From: Trema orientale
Lineage: Eukaryota > Streptophyta > Magnoliopsida > Rosales > Cannabaceae
Length of the DNA: 64,000 bases
NCBI GenBank assembly: GCA_002914845.1
Contig: JXTC01000413.1
Span: 1 to 64,000, forward strand
Reading direction: 5' to 3'
Every line of letters begins with the position of its first letter. Position 1 is the stretch's first letter. The translations under genes were made by a program, and so were the position numbers. The notes below the pieces were generated by a model. It made no database searches, was not told where the DNA came from, and worked only from the letters and a program-made list of their open reading frames with translations. Shown in pieces: positions 37,501 to 50,111 of the stretch.

Positions 37501-38150
37501 GACCCTATTTCAAAAATTATAGATGGTTAAAATTAATGACACATCATTATGCTATATCATTATGTTATGTCTTTTTTTTTTTTTTTTAGCTTGAACATTA
37601 TGTACATGTCTTGTATGCATTTTGTATGTCTATTGTATTACTAATACTCAATATTTAAAAGAAAACACATACAAAGAGATATTTATGAAAATTTGACAAA
37701 CTTTGCCTTCAAGTTTCAAATATATATGTGATACCTTAAATATTGTTTCAAAAAATACTGAATGCATTCTATCTTACACTCTTTCAGTTACACTCTTTCA
37801 GTTTCACTATTTAATACATGAATTTTACATTTTAATAACATAACAAATGAAATATATACGTCAAATGGTGAGAGTTTTATATAAATAAAAAGAATACTAA
37901 ATGAATTATCTTTGCACTCTATAAGTCTCACTACCTCTATTAGTTTTACATTTTAATAATATAATGGAATCACATGTTCAGCTAACAAAAGAGCAGTAGT
38001 ACTTAGTGTTCACTTTCAAATATGTATATGTACAAAACAAACAAGCGAAGCTTCCCCTGTTTTTAAAACTAAACAAACCAGCCGCGCTAATTCGAAGACT
38101 ATACTTTAAAGCTTGGTTTTGACCTGAGAAACGTGACGCTTTTTTGCTTC
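34551..38150. other. Gene-free region upstream of the first ABCG gene
   Basis: I see no conserved gene. There is a poly(A)/GAA microsatellite at about 36514-36549 and a short direct repeat, CACTCTTTCAGTT, at about 37778-37803. The region is otherwise AT-rich. Confidence 0.5.
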
Positions 38151-38152
38151 CC

Positions 38153-38159
38153 TTATAAA
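38153..38159 (+). promoter_or_regulatory. Possible TATA box of the first ABCG gene
   Basis: TTATAAA lies about 320 bases before the ATG, in a short less AT-rich stretch. If used, transcription would start near 38185 and leave a leader of about 290 bases with no obvious intron. This is an inference from position only. Confidence 0.35.
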
Positions 38160-38478
38160 CCACTCTTTGCCTATCTCATCAGTCCCATCACGTTGAACTT
38201 TCGAAACCCAATAATAAAGCTCTGATCAATATTCATCGAATTCCAATCAGGTGGAAAAAAAAGAAAAAAAAAAAAGCATATATACATATTCCCATGACCC
38301 TTTTCTCAGCCGCCAGCGGCGAGTTTTCCGGCGTCGTTTAGCCGGAGACTTTGCACAACTTGATTCCTCCGAGATTAACATGTTCTGATTCCACTTAAAT
38401 TCATTCTATTCCTTTTTTTTTTCCCTCTTCTTGGAAAGTACTCAAGGAATAAGAAGTTTTGTTTTAGTACTTTAAACC

Positions 38479-41400
38479 ATGGCCTCGGCCTTAGTCGGCG
38501 ACGATCTAGCGAGGTCGACGAGCAGCCGGAGAAGCTGGGCGTCGAAATCTTCGACGAGCTTGAGGGAGGTTTGGGCGCCGCCGCCGGATGTGTTCAGCCG
38601 CAGTACTCGGCACGACGACGAGGAAGAGCTCCGGTGGGCCGCCATCGAAAGGCTTCCGACGTACGACCGCCTCCGGAAAGGGATGCTCACTCACGTTCTT
38701 GACAATGGTAGGGTTGTGCATGACGAGGTTGATGTCACTAAGCTTGGAATTCAGGACAAGAAGCAGCTCATGGAGAGCATACTGAATGTTGTTGAAGAAG
38801 ATAACGAGAAGTTTCTTCGCAGACTTAGGGACAGAACTGATCGGTACTACTAATATTTCCAGAGCATCTTTATCATTCATTTCACTTACTTAAAAATATA
38901 TATATATATATATTACGAAATTAGCCCTTTATTTATTTATTTTTTTCTCCAAAGATTTTGTGTTTTTTTTATTTTTTTATAATAAAAAAAAATGAAAAAT
39001 GGTCTTGTGAAGGGTGGGGATTGAGATTCCGAAGATTGAAGTTCGATATGAGAGGTTGTCTATTGAAGGAGATGTGTATGTTGGGAGTAGAGCTCTTCCT
39101 ACTCTGCTTAATGTTACCTTGAATACCTTTGAGGTACTCTTCATTTTTCAAAGGAGTTTTGACTTAGTATATACATATATGTGTGTGTGTATATATATAT
39201 ATATATATTATAAAACTGGTTTTCTCTGTTTTGAGTACAGAGTATTCTGGGATTGGTTAGGCTTGCTCCATCGAAGAAGAGAAAAATTCAGATACTCAAT
39301 GATGTTAGCGGAATCATCAGACCATCCAGGTAATTTTATGAATCTATGCACTTGTATTTTTTTTTCCCCGAATCATATGAACTTGTAAATGTTAAGAAAT
39401 TTTTTTCTCCCTGTTTTATAGAAATTAGTTTTGGGGAGTTTATTATATGTCCGTACTCTCTTTTTTTTGACGGGGCAATTATTATGGTTTCTTAGTGACG
39501 GAAAATGTCCATGAATTGTGTCCATTAGTGAAGTGGGTAGTGATATATCTGTGTCTTCCATTAATTCTTTCATGTCAATATCAACAATTAATTGAAGTGG
39601 AAATTTCCAGGATGACCCTACTTCTGGGCCCTCCAGGAGCAGGCAAAACAACCATGTTGTTGGCTCTTGCTGGGAAGCTTGATCAGGATCTCCGGGTGTG
39701 TTTCCTTTATAATCATATGCAGAAATGTATGTATATATGTGTATATATGTATGTATTTTATATTAACTTTTTATGAATTTGATACAATGACCAGGTATCT
39801 GGGAAAGTGACATATTGTGGACATGAAATGAATGAATTTGTTCCTCAAAGAACATGTGCTTACATTAGTCAGCATGATCTTCACTATGGGGAGATGACAG
39901 TGAGAGAGACATTAGATTTTTCAGGACGATGTTTAGGCGTTGGTACGAGGTATCAAATGTTGGCGGAACTGTCGAAAAGAGAGAAAGAAGCGGGAATTAA
40001 GCCGGACCCTGAGATTGATGCCTTCATGAAGGCCACGGCGATGTCGGGCCAGAAAACAAGTCTGGTTACGGATTATGTTCTCAAGGTAATTAGCCAGCTT
40101 TCTTCATCTACTCCTGCTTTAGAGCTTTGCTTAGCGTTACGGTGGGACTTACATGAGTCTCACATTAATCAACAGTTATGATTTGATAGATAGACAGACA
40201 CGTCTTTGCGTGAAAAAAAATTCTGACTCTTTAGGAATGATAACAGATACTTGGGTTGGATATTTGTGCGGACATCATGGTTGGTGATGAGATGAGAAGA
40301 GGTATTTCTGGCGGGCAGAAGAAGCGGGTAACAACAGGTATGTTTCCCGGGACATGTCTCATTGAGAAAAAGAATAGTTTCTCTCCCACGTATGGAAAAG
40401 CACGTGACACTAGGGATGTCAATTCGTGTCGACAGGTCGGATTCGTGTCGGGTTAAAGTCTAATATATACATAAATTACGTCAACCCGAACCCGACCCGT
40501 GACCCGTCGTGTCAGAAAACTATCAACACTAACCCGACCCGTACCTAAAACGGGTTGACCCGAACCCGACCCGCACAACCCGCTTTGGCGAATAACATCC
40601 AATCCACAACCCGATTTTGACCCGTCAACCCGTTTTTGACCCGCCAACCTGCTATGACCCATATTTTTTTACTTATATTTTCTTTTTCTAAGACTATTAT
40701 TGTCTCATTTTAAAATAAATAAATTAGGAGTAATGTATAAATATAATTAATAACTTATAATCCCAAACACTTATATTGTACAAATTAAATATATCTATAA
40801 TAATAGTCATAAACAAATTAAATAAAAAATATTTTTATAATCTAATTTTATATGGAAGACTTCTCAATTGTTACAATTTTTTTGTGACCATTGATGGGTA
40901 CTTAAAAAAGTAGTGATAGCATTAAATTTTTTTTGTCAGCATTAAATGTTTTTGGCCAACCACCAAACTAATCACCACTGTAGGATATAGATCTAACGGC
41001 TTAAACCATTGTAACCATTCATGAGTAAATATTGTTGTAACCATTTAAACCAAACCCAATTATATATATATATATTTGTTGACGGGTCAAACGGGTCAAG
41101 TTCGTATCAAGCAGGTTGACCCGAACCCGACCTGCACCTTTTTTCTTCAACCCTAATCCGCAAAAAATCGTGTCGTGTTCGTGTCGTGTCGTAACCCGAA
41201 TTTCCACCCCTACGTAACACTCCTTCTTTCAAGCTTTATACCCGAAATTCCAAGACCGATAAATTCATGATCCATATATCAGTGCTTTTGTGGTAACATT
41301 TAAAATAAAACAAAAAATGTAGCTGCGAGTCCTACAACATTAATTAGCAATGTTGTGTGCTACTTTTTTTTTGTAATTTTTAATTTTAATTATTATCTTA

Positions 41401-44400
41401 ATCGTTTTATAGAGCGGTACTCAATAAGTTTTTAGGTCCATTCTAATAGTTCTTGCATGAATTGTGTTCAGGGGAGATGTTGGTGGGGCCAGCAAAAGTT
41501 CTCTTGATGGATGAAATTTCAACAGGATTGGATAGTTCCACCACATTTCAGATTTGCAAGTACATGAGGCAAATGGTTCATATTTCAGATGTGACAATGG
41601 TTATCTCCCTTCTACAACCAGCACCAGAGACATATGAGCTCTTTGATGACATTATCTTACTTTCAGAAGGTCAAGTTGTCTACCAGGGTCCAAGAGAGAA
41701 TGTCCTAGAGTTCTTTGAGTACATGGGATTCAAATGCCCGGACAGGAAAGGGGTAGCTGACTTTTTACAAGAAGTGACATCAAAGAAAGACCAAGAACAA
41801 TATTGGTATAAGAAGAACCAGCCTTATAGATTCATATCAGTCTCCGATTTCGCATACTCCTTCAAATCTTTCCACACTGGTCAGCAAATTTTGGCTGATC
41901 TTAGCGTTCCTTACGACATAACTAAAACCCATCCAGCTGCATTAGTGACTGAGAAGTATGGAATTTCGAACTGGGAACTATTCAAAGCATGTTTTGCAAG
42001 GGAGTGGCTGCTTATGAAGCGAAACTCTTTCGTGTACATATTCAAGACCACACAGATAACGATCATGTCGATCATCGCTTTGACTGTGTTCCTTAGAACA
42101 GAAATGCCAGTGGGAACCGTACTAGATGGAGGAAAGTTTTTTGGAGCACTTTTTTTCAGTCTGATTAATGTGATGTTCAATGGGATGGCAGAGCTGGCAA
42201 TGACTGTTTTTAGGCTTCCTGTCTTTTACAAACAAAGGGATTTCTTGTTTTATCCTGCTTGGGCTTTTTGCTTGCCTATTTGGGTTCTGAGAATTCCGCT
42301 TTCGTTTATGGAATCAGCTATATGGATCGTTCTGACATACTACACAATTGGATTTGCTCCAGCTGCTAGCAGGTAAATGAGGTTCACTTTTTATAATGCA
42401 TATAACGTTGGTTTAGCCAACTTAATGTTCTTCTTTTTACAATCAGGTTTTTCAAACAGTTGTTGGCATTCTTCGGCATACATCAGATGGCTCTATCCCT
42501 CTTTCGATTCATCGCTGCAGTTGGAAGAACACAGGTTGTTGCGAATACGCTTGGTACTTTTACCTTGTTAATGGTTTTCGTGCTCGGAGGATTTATTGTT
42601 GCCAAAAGTAAGTAGTTGATGTCACATTTTTTTTTTTTTTTTGGATGAGCTAGTGATGAAACTCGTGCATTCTTCGTCGTACTAATTCAAATCTTATTTC
42701 CGTGTCTGACTGGTAGATGACCTTGAACCATGGATGTTATGGGGCTACTACATTTCTCCTATGATGTATGGACAGAACGCCATAGTCATGAATGAGTTCC
42801 TTGATGAAAGGTGGAGTAAGGTAAAATATCTTAGTGGTACAAGTTTTGATCAGGCTGCAAAGGTCGTCTGGCTTATATAGCTATTCTAATTTTTCTGTTC
42901 TTATCAAACTGTAGCCAAATACGGATCCTAGAGTAAAAGAACCTACAGTTGGGAGAGTCCTTCTCAGTTCTAGAGGCTTCTTTACACAAGAATATTGGTT
43001 TTGGATTTGTATTGGGGCACTATTTGGATTTTCTCTTCTCTTCAACATTTTATTTATAGCAGCATTGACCTATCTGAATCGTAAGTTATATCTTCCTATT
43101 TGAGCCAAGAGTTTCGTTTATGGAAATTATTTCCCAAGTTTAATAAACCCTTTTCTTCTTTTTATGTGGAAAAATCAGCTTTGGGAGATTCGAAAGCTGT
43201 AATTGCAGATGAAGAAGGGGAGAAAAAGAAAAAAAGGTCATCCTTTAGCCAAGAAGGTTTGAACTTTTAATTTCTTCCCCTTTATAACTTTAGCAACTTT
43301 AATTTGGTAATCACTTCATGTTGTACAAGTGACATAGTGACCAAAAAATGAAACATACCAAATAGTGACTAACCTTATTTAGCCTGAAAAAGTATAGGAG
43401 GAGCTTGACTCTCCACTTTTTTCCCTCTACTTAAGTTACATGTTGGTTTAGCAAGGTAAAGCAAGAAAAAAAAATCAATTTCCTTTCTTTTAACTTTTTT
43501 TAAAACTATTGCAGGTATTGACATGGAAGTGAGAGGTTCTTCAGAAATTGTTGGAGGTTCTGAGAATGCGGCAAAGAGAGGAATGGTTTTGCCCTTTGAA
43601 CCCTTGTCACTTGCGTTCAACCATGTCAACTACTCCGTGGATATGCCTGCTGTAAGTTGATTCGTTAAAAACATTTCATTCGCTGATTTTAAGAACTATT
43701 TTCCTTTTTCTTAAAGTAAGGAAGTAAAGGAAAAATAAAATTTGAGACCTGTTCTACGTATTTTCAATGCTGTTGAATTATGCATTGAAGCTTTTAAACT
43801 CGGGGAAAGGTTGAGGTACATATATTTGGTCTGTCATACCAGGAAATGAAGAGTCAAGGAATCGAAGAAGATCGTCTTCAACTGTTAAGAGATGTCAGTG
43901 GTGCTTTTAGGCCTGGAATATTGACAGCATTAGTCGGTGTCAGTGGTGCTGGGAAGACAACCCTCATGGACGTCTTGGCAGGCAGAAAAACCGGAGGGTA
44001 CATTGAAGGAAGCATCAGCATCTCGGGTTATCCAAAGAATCAAGCAACATTTGCTCGAGTTAGTGGTTATTGTGAACAAAATGACATTCATTCACCTCAT
44101 GTCACCGTCTATGAATCTCTGCTCTATTCGGCTTGGCTTCGCCTTGCTAAAGATGTGAATTCAAAAACTCGAAAGGTATGTTGAAGGGTCATGACTGTCA
44201 TGGATAATCATTCCTTCATGAATTCTAAATCTTTTGTGATTTATCAAGTTATGGTGACATTTATGAACTGAGATTATATACATTGGCATCTATTACATTA
44301 TATACGCCCTCTACAACCAATGGTGGTGTGATCTTAACTGTTTTCATTCATAGAATTTCATTGTGATATTAATATAATGCAGAGGTGTCAGTGTTGAAAT

Positions 44401-47344
44401 ACAAAGTCCTATCTTTTTAAATGTTTCCGAGTATGAGATTTTTCTGCCAAATTGTTGCACAGATGTTTGTTGAAGAAGTCATGGATTTGGTTGAGCTAAA
44501 TCCAATTAGAGATGCTCTAGTGGGCCTTCCAGGTGTAGATGGTCTCTCAACAGAACAAAGGAAGAGACTGACAATAGCTGTGGAGTTGGTTGCTAATCCA
44601 TCTATCATCTTCATGGACGAACCAACATCCGGTCTTGATGCTAGAGCAGCCGCCATTGTCATGCGAACTGTGAGAAACACCGTGGACACAGGTAGAACCG
44701 TTGTTTGCACGATTCACCAGCCAAGTATAGATATTTTCGAAGCTTTCGATGAGGTACACATGGCTTGAACCCTTATACTTTCTTATCAAGTTTTGTTACT
44801 TCTGATTCATTTCTATGTATCTTTGTTTGTCTAATACGTAAGTCTTGTTTCCCTTATTGTAGTTACTACTAATGAAACGTGGAGGACAAGTCATTTATGC
44901 TGGACCGCTAGGTCGCCAATCTCACAAATTGATTGAGTACTACGAAGTAAGCATTTATTTTCCTCTGCTTTTCTTCTTCCTCCTCCTCCTTTTTTCTTTT
45001 TTTTTTTGGTTCATATATACATGAATCCTTTTGTTACATGTTGGGGAAGTAAAAATAATAGTCTTTGTTTGAGCATTTGACTAATAATTATAACACACCA
45101 CAGGGCTATCCCAGGGGTGTGTTATACATGAATCCTTTTGTTACATGTTGGGGAAGTAAAAATAATAAACTTTATTTGAGCATTTGACAAATAATTACAA
45201 CACACCACAGGCTATACCAGGGGTCCCCAAGATTAGGGATGGTTATAACCCTGCTACATGGATGCTTGAGGTCACTGCCCCTCCAGTTGAGGCTCAACTT
45301 AACGTTGACTTTGCAGAAATTTATGCCAACTCTGAACTTTATGAGTAAGTTTGACACGCTTTAAATTAGTAATTAGCCTTTTTTTTTTCCTGATATGTGG
45401 ATTACAAGTTTTCTGAATTCTGACTCATTCTCCTTCTAATTTTCTTTCAGGAAGAATCAAGAGCTTATCAAAGCGCTTAGTACTCCAACACCAGGCTCCA
45501 ATGACCTCTACTTCCCTACCAAGTACTCACAACCATTCCTTGTCCAATGCAAAGCTTGTTTTTGGAAACAACATTGGTCTTACTGGAGAAATCCGCAATA
45601 CAACGCCGTTCGCTTCTTCATGACCATAGTCATTGGTGCTTTGTTTGGTCTTATTTTCTGGAACAAGGGACAACAAACGTATGTTTTAGTTTCCATGCAC
45701 TAAAACGTTTGGTTTCCTTGTTAATCCTCATACTAGAATTTTGTTCTCAATGTCTTTCTGATGATTTTTTGTCATATTGTTACCTTATAACAGAGAAAAA
45801 CAACAAGATTTGATGAACCTTTTGGGAGCTATGTATGCTGCTGTTCTTTTTCTTGGAGCCACCAATGCTTCTGCTGTACAGTCTGTTGTTGCCATTGAGA
45901 GAACAGTTTTCTACCGCGAAAGAGCTGCCGGCATGTATTCGGAACTTCCTTACGCCTTTTCTCAGGTAATTCAGATAGAAGGGAAAATTATTACACTTGA
46001 CATTCTATAGAACCAAAAAATATTTATGCGAATGTCGTATGAAATCCAAAAAAAATTTGACAAAAATGTTACTTTTAACTATTAATTTGAAGTACTAACA
46101 TAGCCTAACGTTGAAAGTTTCTAAGATTTCTCTGTGTTTTTTACAACTATAGGGAGTGATAGTGTACATATTTCATTTCCAATGGGTGACAATGTAGTAT
46201 TGACATAACCTTATGGGTGTCAAGTGTCATTTGCACAAAGACAAAAATAATCTTTGAGAAAACCTTTCAAAGCTTTATATTTATTTACTGATTTTTTGTT
46301 TTGATACTTCTGTTATATATTTAATGGGAACTGTGTTTTGGCATATTGAAAGTACTACACCTTGAATATATTGTCCTCAAATTTTTTTCAGGTGTTGATA
46401 GAGACAATCTATACAGCAATTCAAACTATAATTTACACTCTTCTCCTTTACTCCATGATTGGGTTTGAGTGGAAAGTAGGGAAATTCTTGTGGTTCTACT
46501 ATTACATATTGATGTGCTTCATCTACTTCACACTGTATGGGATGATGGTTGTTGCATTGACCCCTGGACACCAAATTGCTGCCATTGTTATGTCCTTCTT
46601 TCTCAGCTTCTGGAACTTGTTTTCTGGTTTTCTTATTCCTAGAACGGTATGTACACTTCATATCCTTGACATTGTGTCTGTTTTTAGAAGAAACAAAGTA
46701 CTTGATCTTTTTAGGACTTCTCAGGTCGGGAATATCATATCGAACTTCACTGATCATCTTACTTTTAAAAATAAAAAATAAAAAAAAATATTATGAGGTA
46801 AAGCTTGGTTATGAGTAATTTAGGTTATCATATATGATTTTTTTTAAGACTAGTCATAAAAGTTATGACTTTTTATAATGTAGTCATAATTATAGATGGT
46901 ATCGTATTGACTAGTTCTAAATAATTCATCCTGAAGCTTAGTCCTAATAATAACATTTGGATAAAAAAAGAAAACTCCTAGAACCATCCATTTCCCTTAA
47001 CTAGGTAATGCCAAGATCTTCACGGTTGTATCTCTCATATTTTTTTCCCCCACTAAATGGTTGCATTGCAGCAAATTCCAATCTGGTGGAGGTGGTACTA
47101 CTGGGCTTCTCCTGTGGCCTGGACACTATATGGGCTTGTCACATCTCAAGTGGGTGATAAAAATGCTGACCTGGAATTACCTGGGCTTGGTACTAGTGTT
47201 CCACTGAAGAAGTTCCTTAAGGACAGTTTGGGCTTTGACTATGACTTCCTTCCAGTTGTTGCAGCAGCCCATGTTGGCTGGGTTCTCCTCTTCTTTTTTG
47301 TATTTGCTTATGGAATCAGATTCCTCAATTTCCAGAGGAGATAA
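38479..47344 (+). CDS. Full-size ABCG (PDR-type) ABC transporter, copy A
   Basis: Twenty exons: 38479-38843, 39013-39133, 39241-39329, 39611-39695, 39795-40085, 40247-40337, 41472-42372, 42447-42607, 42717-42820, 42915-43080, 43179-43256, 43515-43651, 43843-44175, 44463-44753, 44863-44946, 45211-45344, 45451-45678, 45794-45965, 46392-46646, 47072-47344. They give 4359 nt, 1452 aa. The order is NBD1-TMD1-NBD2-TMD2, as in plant pleiotropic-drug-resistance pumps of the plasma membrane, which export terpenoids, phenolics or hormones using ATP. Visible motifs: Walker A GPPGAGKT (198-205), signature ISGGQKKR (337-344), Walker B VLLMDEIS (357-364), second Walker A GVSGAGKT (895-902), LSTEQRKR signature (1002-1009) and [12 protein letters not shown] (from 1022). 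All catalytic motifs look intact. The closest remembered relatives are PDR2/ABCG39-like proteins (DDLARS-SSRRSW start), but the exact orthology and substrate are uncertain. Intron 6 carries a hAT-like insertion, and intron 15 a duplicated acceptor. Confidence 0.95.
39179..39209. repeat. (GT)n(AT)n microsatellite in intron 2 of copy A
   Basis: A compound dinucleotide repeat lies 31 bases before the exon 3 acceptor. It is a likely length-polymorphic marker. Confidence 0.8.
40411..41212. mobile_element. hAT-like non-autonomous element in intron 6 of ABCG copy A
   Basis: The 802-bp element starts TAGGGATGTCAATTCG and ends, read in reverse, TAGGGGTGGAAATTCGGG. Flanking 8-mers CGTGACAC (40403-40410) and CGTAACAC (41213-41220) match at 7 of 8 positions, a near-perfect 8-bp target duplication. 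Subterminal DNA is packed with ACCCGACCCG and GTGTCGTGTCG words, as in a very common plant hAT-like MITE group. It has no coding. It lengthens intron 6 to 1134 bases, against 177 in copy B, so it inserted after the two genes separated. Confidence 0.82.
45017..45230 (+). repeat. 107-bp tandem duplication spanning the exon 16 acceptor of copy A
   Basis: Copies 45017-45123 and 45124-45230 are about 92% identical by eye. Each has the intron end, a CACCACAG acceptor and a version of the first exon 16 bases (GCTATACCAGGGGT in the working copy, GGCTATCCCAGGGGTG in the upstream copy). The downstream acceptor (exon start 45211) gives [17 protein letters not shown]. The upstream acceptor at 45103 has one extra G and would read into a stop within about 30 codons. 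Copy B intron 15 has no such duplication. Confidence 0.9.
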
Positions 47345-48520
47345 TTAATCAGTTTCTCTTCATGCTAGACTAATTACGTGCCTTTCATATAATTTTTGGA
47401 AAAAAATATATAGGAAAGATATATGTAAGTATAGGCAAGAATGGAGGAAACAAAACAGTGACCTCTTTTCTTATTTTCTACACTTTTTTCTTTTNNNNNN
47501 NNNNNNNNNNNNNNNNNNNNNNNNNNNNNNNNNNNNNNNNNNNNNNNNNNNNNNNNNNNNNNNNNNNNNNNNNNNNNNNNNNNNNNNNNNNNNNNNNNNN
47601 NNNNNNNNNNNNNNNNNNNNNNNNNNNNNNNNNNNNNNNNNNNNNNNNNNNNNNNNNNNNNNNNNNNNNNNNNNNNNNNNNNNNNNNNNNNNNNNNNNNN
47701 NNNNNNNNNNNNNNNNNNNNNNNNNNNNNNNNNNNNNNNNNNNNNNNNNNNNNNNNNNNNNNNNNNNNNNNNNNNNNNNNNNNNNNNNNNNNNNNNNNNN
47801 NNNNNNNNNNNNNNNNNNNNNNNNNNNNNNNNNNNNNNNNNNNNNNNNNNNNNNNNNNNNNNNNNNNNNNNNNNNNNNNNNNNNNNNNNNNNNNNNNNNN
47901 NNNNNNNNNNNNNNNNNNNNNNNNNNNNNNNNNNNNNNNNNNNNNNNNNNNNNNNNNNNNNNNNNNNNNNNNNNNNNNNNNNNNNNNNNNNAAAAAAAAA
48001 AAAAAAGATAACCTATTGGATTGGCAACCATAAATAAATATAGATAAATATATAGCACAAAACCAAGCGTCATATTTTGTAAGAGAGATAGCCCTTTTCT
48101 TCCTTGTCATTCTACTTCGGAGGATGATCTTGTTTATGAATATAAATTAGACACGAAAACAAGAAAAAAGAGGCCAAAGCTTAGCAAATGTCAGGCCAAG
48201 AAGTTAGCTAAAGATTATATCATGAACATATATACGTACATCTTCTAACCTAATAAGAAACCTTTATTCCTCTAAGATAATCAATCTATTTGGATTGGTG
48301 TTGGAGATGTCTATATGTATAGAAAAAGTTTATTCCACCTATATGGTTGAACCCAAATATGTCCAGGTCCTTCTTGTGATCAGACCCTAATTTTGTGTAT
48401 TTATGAATTATAATATGCTTGGTAGTTGGGTAGTTGGTACCGTGTTGCATACGGATGCTTTGCCTTTGATTTTCCTGTGGGACCCTGATTTTGTGTTACA
48501 CGTAAAAGTAGTGCTCACTT
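47345..48520. other. Downstream region of copy A with assembly gap and MITE end
   Basis: After the stop comes about 150 bases of 3' flank, then an N gap at 47495-47991. Immediately after the gap, ATAACCTATTGGATTGGCAACCATA (given here only as the right-end block at about 48005-48029) matches the right terminus of the MITE at 30025-30271. The gap therefore probably contains the rest of a second copy. Confidence 0.5.
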
Positions 48521-48656
48521 TTCCTTTTTTATTTTTTTATTTTTTTTATTTTTTTCATTACAAGTTAGTGGGAGAGGGGGTAAAAGTGGGCATTGAACCG
48601 CTGCCTCTTGCCCCTCTAAGAAGAGTTTTGGCCGTACGACCTGAAAACTCGTGGTG
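48521..48656 (-). mobile_element. tRNA-derived SINE with 15-bp target duplications
   Basis: The 15-mer AAGTAGTGCTCACTT flanks the insert on both sides (48506-48520 and 48657-48671). On the + strand the insert starts with a T-rich tract (TTCC followed by runs of T with single A), so the element lies on the minus strand with a degenerate A-rich tail. Its minus-strand head contains CGGTTCAATGCCC (48600-48588), which fits the pol III B box of tRNA-type promoters (GGTTCRANNCC). The body is 136 bp. Long target duplications, an A-rich tail and a B box together indicate a SINE mobilised by a LINE. The A box is weak. Confidence 0.8.
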
Positions 48657-48671
48657 AAGTAGTGCTCACTT

Positions 48672-50111
48672 GTTATTGCCTTTCTTAAATTGCAAAATAT
48701 TCAAAATAGCTCTACATACTAAAGTAGTAAAGGACCATTATCTTTCTTGCGCTCAGAAAAAAGGGAGGAAAAAGAAAAACTGTATATTTTGCACATGTAG
48801 AGCATGGGTCTTAATTCTGAGAGGTAACTCACCTAGCTTTAAATACCCTTGTCCAATCACAAAGGACAACAGCTATAAGTTATCTCAAAAAATAAATAAA
48901 TAAACAGCTCTAGGGTAAGTTAAAGTAGAACTTTGAGTGCAATGTAGCAGCAGTACTAATGCATTGAATAATTATTTGTAATGAGACGTGTTTGGGTAGA
49001 AATTGTAGAATTTATGAAGCATTATGGTTGATATATGTTATCGCATGATCAACCCAAAAGAATATCGCAAACCTAATCACATAATAAATTCCCGAAAAAG
49101 ACACATGTACACACAACCGTCAACCAACAATTTATTGCTACCATTTTCTTTTTCTCTTTTTGTGTTTTTTTTTTTTTTGCCTAAATCCATAATTGGTCTC
49201 TAAATCCATAGTTGATCTGTCACTTCTTTTAAAACAATAATTGGTCTTGTTCCTTAACATTTAACTGAACCCAACTACTTCACCACAGGCATTTTAATGG
49301 CAGTGTGTCAGCGAAATTCATAAGGCGACGACTTAGCCACATGTACTTATAACCAAGAGGTCTGTCGTGTACTAAGATGGATAATTGAGATAAGAGCAGT
49401 GTGTCTTTATTTTGACACATTGACATTAGTCACTTGGGAGATGCCAATTTAATAGGTACTTAACCACTCTAATTAAAGTTTTGCACGTATTCAGTATTCA
49501 TCCTAGTTGAAATAAAATCACCACTCACATATAATCTAACAAAATCCAAAATTACTAAATTGTCACTTTTATTACTAAAATTCAGTTCAAATCATTGCAA
49601 AATACGAACTAATCTGATAGGATCCATCAAAATATTATAAAAATTCTCATAACAGTTAACCCAAAAGAAAAAATTTTGGCACTTAAATCGTGAATTTACC
49701 AAGATGCGAAGATCCTAGAAGTTGAACTCATCATGTGATTCATGTCAATATCAATGACGACATATGGCAGTTTCCAGTAGTATTCACCTCCATTAATATC
49801 GATCGATACATATTGGAAATGTTGAATTGAATTTATGGATACTAGACATGGACGTAGTCATATATAAGCATGGCCAAATTAAGAGTCAACATCAATATAT
49901 ATATATACATGTATACATTCATGGTCGAAATTTTCCTTAGCTAAAGTCACAAGGTATCTTTCTTTGTCCGCACACATCCACTACTGTTCCCCAATTTATT
50001 GCTACGTTGTCTTATTTATTGGCCACATTTGATACTGCCCCATGCATTGTTACTACTACTACTACTACTACCATACTAACACTCCAATATTACTTCTCAT
50101 TACATGCATTA
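48672..50111 (+). promoter_or_regulatory. Upstream region of ABCG copy B
   Basis: No gene is seen. Just before the ATG is an ACT/TAC trinucleotide repeat (about 50050-50072) in a frame open from an upstream ATG at 50007. I cannot assign a TATA box with confidence. Confidence 0.35.

Noticed and set aside
38588-38880. Alternative frames over ABCG copy A exon 1
   Set aside because: Shadows in a GC-rich exon; the + frame from 38479 matches the PDR N-terminus and splices in phase.
44417-44789. Minus-strand open frames over ABCG exon 14
   Set aside because: Antisense shadows of the conserved NBD2 exon; the same shadow recurs in copy B.
47458-48110. Three open frames spanning 47495-47991
   Set aside because: Same artefact of N bases; no family similarity in the real residues.
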